DNA of 64,000 nucleotides from Leishmania martiniquensis (taxonomy: Eukaryota > Euglenozoa > Kinetoplastea > Trypanosomatida > Trypanosomatidae): NCBI RefSeq assembly GCF_017916325.1, contig NC_090166.1:847001-911000 (forward strand). The letters run 5' to 3'. Shown here piece by piece: positions 59,031 through 64,000 of the stretch. Each line of letters starts with the position of its first letter. The stretch's first letter is position 1. The notes under the pieces were generated by a model. The model did no database searches, was not told where the DNA came from, and was given only the letters and a program-made list of their open reading frames with translations. The position numbers were made by a program, and so were the translations under genes.

Positions 59031-62000
59031 CTACCACACCCTCTTTCGCTCCACAGAAAACGTGAGCAGCACCGCTATAAGCAGAATAGCAAGGGAGAGG
59101 GACATGAGCGCTAGGTGACTTGCATCCAGCACATAGTCATCGGTAAGCTCATCACCGCCGCGCAACTGCAGACGCTCCCTGTTCCTTGCGGCTACGTTCC
59201 ACAGCTGCAGCCCAGTGGCGACGATTCCGAACAGAAGCGCTGCGATTACCGCCGCCTTCGCGTAGAACAGCAGCGCGGCCGAAGCAGTCACCTGCTGGCG
59301 GCGCAGACGCGTGTAGGACTTCCGGGCGCGCCGCAGAAAGAGCTGAATGGTGCGCGCTCCGGGAGAGCTCTCCGTCGGTCCATAACCGACTCCAGGCATG
59401 CCGTTGTCGCTGCTCAGCTCATCCTCACTGTCGCTATCAGGCCAGTTGCTGGGCACCGACGCGCCTGCCGTGGACGCACGGCTGCGCCGCAGCACGCGGT
59501 CGCGCAGCCCGCGTAAGCGCCACCACCGGCTCGGTGCCTCCCGCTCCTCTGCGTTGCTCGTGGAGACAACGCTCTCCTCCAGCATGTCCTGGCTCACGAC
59601 GTGTCGGCTCCGCATGAACATCCAGTCTGTCGCCGCAGACACCGTCGTCAGCGGCTGCCAGTGCTGCATCAGCACCAGCACCGGCGGCGGAATCGCATCA
59701 GCGGCGTGTCCATCGCCTGTGAGAAGCACAGAATGGTACCCGATGGTGAGTGAGGCGTCGGGTTCACCCGGCACCAACATGGGCACCGCCAAGTCGCCAA
59801 CGCCGCTGCTCCCAGGCGGTGACGAGGCGCTACGCTGGCGGATGCCCTCATGCATCGCACGCTCGCCGTTATCGGCTTCGCCGCCGCCGCCGCGAGACGG
59901 CCGGGTAAAGAGGGAGGAGCCAGCTTCGTGGAGCGAGGCGAGCTCCTGCGCGCTGTCGCTGTCACCATCGGCGTCTGAGTGCACCACGCCCTCTGTGCCG
60001 CCCCGCTGCCGCGAATGCCAGTCGAGGAGGAGCGTGGTGTTGCTAGATGCAGGTGCCTCTTGCGTGCCGCCGCTGCCGCTCGCCGCGCTCTCCTCCTGCG
60101 CCAAAGGACTCGTGTCGGAGGACGCTGTGCCTGAAGCACCGCCACGTGCGGTGCTGCGGCAGATCCCCTCGTGCTGCGCCTCCATCTCCGGCGGCGGCGC
60201 TGCAGTGGACAGACCCGCGTTTGGCGTACCAACATCGGTGGCGACACCGTCGGCTGCACTATTTTGGGGCGCCGCTGCGCTACTCGGACCAAGCTCCGGC
60301 TGGAGATAGTAGCCTTCGCTGTATGGTGAGAGAGCGCTGCCCACCACGGAAGGCATCGGCGGCGGCACCACCATCGCGCCAGACTCGTAGTATGGGGGCA
60401 CGAGGAGCATGGGCGATGCTACCGCCGGCCGCGCTGAGGGGGACGTGTGCACCGCCGACGGCTGCTGCGGCACCTGAATGTGCGGCTGTGGTGGCCCCGT
60501 GGGTGGGGAGATGGAAGACACCACGAATGTGCCGTCTGCTGTATCTGCGGTGTGGCCTGTCCCGGCCCCGGATGCGCCGGGCGTACCGAGCACTGCAGCC
60601 GTTGGTGCCGCTGTCCACGGCATGGCCACTGCCGCGGCACTCTGGGCGCGGTACAGAATCCCCATCGCCAGGGACGCGTCCGCCTCCAGAGCGGCACTGA
60701 GCTGGCGGAGCTTGGCGCGCTGCCTGGGCATCATGCCTAATGCCACCGCTGTGAGGACGGTGGCGAGCAGCACGAAGGCGTTGGTGAACATGAGGAGAAT
60801 AGAAGACAGCGTGAGGCTCACTGGTACCCTTGTGGTGCTGCCAGTAAAGCGAGCGCCGGCCGGATACAAGACCATGTTCATGACGAATTGCGCCCTCGCG
60901 GTGAAGCGGAGGGCGCCGGTCGTGTTTGCAGTCAGCTCGTAGAAGGTGAGGTCGCAGACAACCACGCCCGCAACCGCCGGGGGGTGGCCCTTCCAGTGGC
61001 CATCCCCCGGCGGCCTGATGGATCCTTGCCCGCAACTGTACAGTGGGCTGGCGGGGGCAATTACAACGTAGTACCCATCCTTGTCCGCGCGGCACTCCTC
61101 TAGGTACTCAGCGCAGGTGGTCATTCCGGGCTTGTAGCCGTGCACCACATCCTTTGGGTTCGCGCTAGTAATGAGGTCCACGGCGGACATGACCTTCGAG
61201 GTGTTTGCCCTGTCGACGTCCAGCAGGTATGCGGAGACGTCGACGTTATGGATGGCTGTGAGGTTGAGCATGGGGGCCGTGTGGGCGTCGCCGTCGCATC
61301 TCAGGGTGAAGACGGCTTCTGCGCACTGAGGGGCGGAGCTGTTGAGGACGATGCGAACGTGGCTCGCGTGGCTGCCAGGCGGCGCCCTAGCAGCGGGGAA
61401 TACGTGTCTGGGGTCGTTGTGGCCGAGGCCATCGCTCGGCCCAGAGACACCGAGAGCGGGAGGGGCGCGTGAGTGTATCGTTGGAAGGCTCGCAGTGACG
61501 TCTCTCAGGCGGCTGCCTACGTCGCTCGGGCCGCGGCGCCTGTACAGAGGCGGAGCAGGTTGAGCCAGGCCATCACCATCTCCGAGGGCGCGCCGACGGA
61601 TCGCCCGTGGGGCCACGACCCCCCGTGGCTGAGGCGCCAGGCGTGTCGTTACTGTCGGGAGATGAATGTAGGAGCAGGAGCGCACGTGGGCTTGGTCAAT
61701 GCCGCTGTGGAACAGAAGATCAGGAAGCGGCGCTTGCATGCCATTGGTGACGGACTGCATCCATCCGGACACCTGATCGTCAGTGATGATGTCGCAGGCG
61801 TGCTGCTTGAAGACGGTGCAGGGGGAAAAGAGTGCATATGTGCTCAAGTGCTTTCCAAGGCTCCCTTGGATACATTCGGTGTAGGCCGCGCGGCCCTGTA
61901 TGTCCGTGACCCCGCGTGTGAAGTTCAAGTGCGCGGTGCAGATGGGCGTGAAGAAGGAGAGGAGTAGCAGCCCCATAGCCATCGTGAGGGCTAATAGGAG

Positions 62001-62519
62001 GGGCGCGTAGAGGGTGAGCACCCGCTTGGCGGGGCTCAGAGGCACCTGGAGGCCGAGGGAGATGACGGGCGTTCCCTGCGCCGCACCCGCGGCCGATGTG
62101 ATGCTGGGCAGTGCGCCAGGGGTGGGGTAGGGCTGGTGAACGCGAGTGCCGCCAGCAGTCTGCGGCATTGGCGGTGGCATCATGCCCCAGGGTGCGTACG
62201 TGACCGGCAGCTGCTGGTACGACTGCTCAACTCGAGGCAGCGTCTGCGGCGAGGAGGGTTCGGTCAGGGCCACGACGGGAAGCGTCGGTGTGGCCGCCTC
62301 TTGCGCTGACGGGAGAGCGCCATCTCGGGCTCCCCCGTGCTCTGGCAGTGCCGGCTGCGGTGGCGGTGCGGTGTAGTGTGGGTGCGGATCGTGCCGGTCG
62401 CATTCGTGTGGATGGGGCTGCGGCTGTGCGGCGCCACTGTCGACGGACACGAGAAGGGGAGCATGTCGGACCGGTGAAGTCGTGTCTTCGGCGATGATGG
62501 TGGAGGGTAACACTGACAT
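59031..62519 (-). CDS. Large four-TM membrane protein of unknown function
   Basis: The protein has 1,162 residues. Residues 1-160 are a Pro/His/Gln-rich cytosolic-type region. TM1 lies at about 165-192 (LTLYAPLLLALTMAMGLLLLSFF). The loop 195-570 is probably outside; it holds most of the Cys and possible N-glycosylation sites (NFT near TM1, NSS, NLT, NTT). TM2 at about 571-598 (SILLMFTNAFVLLATVLTAV) is followed by a very long Ser/Pro/Gly/Ala-rich loop, about 600-1,075, predicted disordered and probably cytosolic. TM3 is near 1,078-1,105 (FYAKAAVIAALLFGIVATG) and TM4 near 1,131-1,156 (LALMSLSLAILLIAVLLTF), with a basic C-terminus (VERKRVW). The order TM1-outer loop-TM2-inner loop-TM3-TM4 recalls four-TM surface families such as amastins, but no amastin signature is seen and the size is far larger. 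Function unknown. Confidence 0.82.
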   Translation of the reverse strand: MSVLPSTIIAEDTTSPVRHAPLLVSVDSGAAQPQPHPHECDRHDPHPHYTAPPPQPALPEHGGARDGALPSAQEAATPTLPVVALTEPSSPQTLPRVEQSYQQLPVTYAPWGMMPPPMPQTAGGTRVHQPYPTPGALPSITSAAGAAQGTPVISLGLQVPLSPAKRVLTLYAPLLLALTMAMGLLLLSFFTPICTAHLNFTRGVTDIQGRAAYTECIQGSLGKHLSTYALFSPCTVFKQHACDIITDDQVSGWMQSVTNGMQAPLPDLLFHSGIDQAHVRSCSYIHLPTVTTRLAPQPRGVVAPRAIRRRALGDGDGLAQPAPPLYRRRGPSDVGSRLRDVTASLPTIHSRAPPALGVSGPSDGLGHNDPRHVFPAARAPPGSHASHVRIVLNSSAPQCAEAVFTLRCDGDAHTAPMLNLTAIHNVDVSAYLLDVDRANTSKVMSAVDLITSANPKDVVHGYKPGMTTCAEYLEECRADKDGYYVVIAPASPLYSCGQGSIRPPGDGHWKGHPPAVAGVVVCDLTFYELTANTTGALRFTARAQFVMNMVLYPAGARFTGSTTRVPVSLTLSSILLMFTNAFVLLATVLTAVALGMMPRQRAKLRQLSAALEADASLAMGILYRAQSAAAVAMPWTAAPTAAVLGTPGASGAGTGHTADTADGTFVVSSISPPTGPPQPHIQVPQQPSAVHTSPSARPAVASPMLLVPPYYESGAMVVPPPMPSVVGSALSPYSEGYYLQPELGPSSAAAPQNSAADGVATDVGTPNAGLSTAAPPPEMEAQHEGICRSTARGGASGTASSDTSPLAQEESAASGSGGTQEAPASSNTTLLLDWHSRQRGGTEGVVHSDADGDSDSAQELASLHEAGSSLFTRPSRGGGGEADNGERAMHEGIRQRSASSPPGSSGVGDLAVPMLVPGEPDASLTIGYHSVLLTGDGHAADAIPPPVLVLMQHWQPLTTVSAATDWMFMRSRHVVSQDMLEESVVSTSNAEEREAPSRWWRLRGLRDRVLRRSRASTAGASVPSNWPDSDSEDELSSDNGMPGVGYGPTESSPGARTIQLFLRRARKSYTRLRRQQVTASAALLFYAKAAVIAALLFGIVATGLQLWNVAARNRERLQLRGGDELTDDYVLDASHLALMSLSLAILLIAVLLTFSVERKRVW

Positions 62520-64000
62520 GGATGGCGGGGAGCTCCTGCGGATGAGCGGGTAGATAACGGAGGTCGCGCGCTCCGGACCCTTTGCCGACGGGCGACGTCA
62601 CCGTACGCGCGGGTGATCGTTGTGACAGCGCACAGACGGCGTGCGCGCCTAGAGCTGGGAAGGGTGAGGGGCAACAACAAAAGGATTGAGGTTTCTCTGG
62701 TGAGCGTCTGCTGGGAGAGACAGGCGGCTAAAGGAAGAAGAGAGATGTGCGTGTGCGTGCCAGTAGCTGGAGAAGGCGCCGGTGAGGAGCAACACGCCGT
62801 GTGAAGCGAGGGGAAGCGATGAAGATAGCGAGAGAGGGAAGACTGTGGATGTGCGACTGGTGGTGACCGACACCAGTTAAGGATAGCACTGCCGGAAGCT
62901 GCAGAGTTGATCAGCGCGAGGGCTTTCAAGCAGTTCGAGGAGGGCGCCTAGTGCACCCACCGATGGTATCAGCACGGTGACAGCCCTCCGACTCCTGCAA
63001 AGAAACAAAAAATATGTATGAAAAGAGGGAGCGACAGAGAACAAGTCGCCGCGCGAGACGGACTGCGCAAAGACGCAGAGAAAGCAAGATGAGAGGATCA
63101 GGGTGCTAAGGGAAAGGCGGAAAGCCTGCGTAGCGGTCACCGTTGCGAGGGGGAGAGGTGAGGGAGAGCCGGGGGAGCGTCCGTTGCCTTTCCATTGTTT
63201 GGGTGGCCAAGCAAAGAGTGATGGTGGTGGTGGTGGGCGGTGAGCAAGCAGGCAGGCCGGAGGAGGAAAGTGTGTATGAGAGAGGAATACGGAGGCGGGA
63301 GGCATACCTGTGCGCTGCCAGCTGCCAGCTGGACGCACGTACAGCGTTCCCGCCGTCCACTCAAGTGTGGTCGGCGCCGAAGAGAGCACGGGCGAATGTG
63401 GACATGGTACCATGGCGCAGCGGCACTGCAAACTGCCATTGGCTCGCTCCCCTCCCCGAGTCCGTCCATAAACATCTCGAAGTCATTTAAATGTCTGTAC
63501 AAGTCGCCGGCTCTCTTTGCCCCGTGTGCGGTAAAAGGACGTGTGGGGAAGAGACCGAAAACGGCGTATGAGGGTGGGGTGGGGTGGTGGAGAAGGAGGC
63601 GCCACCCAAAATCGTACTCCGTTCGTTTCTTCCGCCCGCACCCGCTCGACAGAAGGCCCCCTTTTCTTCAGTGCCGCGCTTTCTGTTGGGGAGGGGAGGG
63701 GCATTACGCGCATAGCTTACCCCCTTTTCGGGTGACCAAAGCGGAGGAAACCAAAAGGTAAAAGGAGAGAGACGACCAGCAGTCATGCCGCCCTTCTCTG
63801 ACGCCGACGACACACACACACACACGCAGACGCACACGGAGACACAGTCGAAACATCGCAGCCATTCACACACGCGAAGGGGGCAGAGGAGTCGAGCGAG
63901 GCAAAACCAAGGGGGGAGGAGAGGGGAGAGAGGGGGGCCGTGGGAAGGGTAGAGGAGCAGCCGTTGAAGCACCCAGAGTTTTGAAGTGCCGCCGTAGGGT
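62520..64000. other. Right-edge intergenic region
   Basis: About 1.5 kb upstream (transcription sense) of the four-TM gene. Purine-rich plus-strand stretches (62800-62850, 63140-63180, 63900-63960) and (CA)n at 63811-63825. The frames here are low-complexity. Any further gene lies beyond the window. Confidence 0.55.

Noticed and set aside
1..64000. CRISPR arrays, rRNA, tRNA genes, insertion sequences of bacterial type
   Set aside because: None found; the sequence is eukaryotic and no regularly spaced repeats other than microsatellites were seen.

Overview
The window reads as a nuclear chromosome segment of a trypanosomatid, most likely Leishmania or a close relative. Every convincing coding region lies on the minus strand and is intronless. 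The genes are separated by long, low-complexity intergenic regions. On the coding strand these regions are pyrimidine-rich just upstream of start codons, as expected for trans-splicing acceptors, and they contain many (CA)n, (GT)n and (TA)n runs. This is one directional gene cluster (polycistronic unit) read from high to low coordinates. The genus is inferred from layout, gene content and composition, not from a database search.

Layout in coordinate order (transcription runs the opposite way). At 1-3.1 kb there is no convincing gene, only a degenerate tyrosine-recombinase-like remnant. At 3.1-5.7 kb there are three small mitochondrial-type genes: a one-TM inner-membrane protein, a twin CX9C protein and a bL36m-like ribosomal protein. 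At 7.3-9.8 kb there is a large leucine-rich-repeat protein. At 10-11.7 kb are diphthine synthase (DPH5) and a DUF84/YjjX-type nucleoside triphosphatase. At 11.9-14.9 kb are two thiolase copies, one complete and one N-terminally truncated, sharing a 1,033-bp block with a single mismatch. From 14.9 to 20.4 kb there is no gene. Inside it, about 16.5-20.3 kb has very abnormal composition: C-rich on the plus strand in the left half, G-rich in the right half. It may be a poorly sequenced gap or a degenerate element.

At 20.4-22.9 kb are a MYND zinc-finger protein and the replication-helicase subunit GINS/PSF3. At 24.0-26.5 kb is a tandem pair of diverged 281-residue paralogues with a shared Cys/His motif. 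At 27.1-31.4 kb is a transportin-like importin-beta protein. At 31.9-37.0 kb are a PPR-like mitochondrial protein and an unknown 707-residue protein. At 38.1-41.6 kb is an unusually large cullin. At 44.9-50.5 kb are a single-pass membrane protein, a probable mitochondrial protein and a small one-TM protein. At 52.4-53.6 kb is a nucleosome assembly protein. At 55.9-62.5 kb are an unknown protein and a 1,162-residue four-TM protein.

The genes are not a functional operon; the cluster mixes housekeeping roles: mitochondrial respiration and translation, eEF2 diphthamide modification, lipid thiolysis, DNA replication, nuclear import, ubiquitin ligation and histone chaperoning. The points most worth following are the LRR protein with alternating 22/24-residue repeats, the Cys-rich paralogue pair, the thiolase duplication and the compositionally aberrant 4-kb segment.
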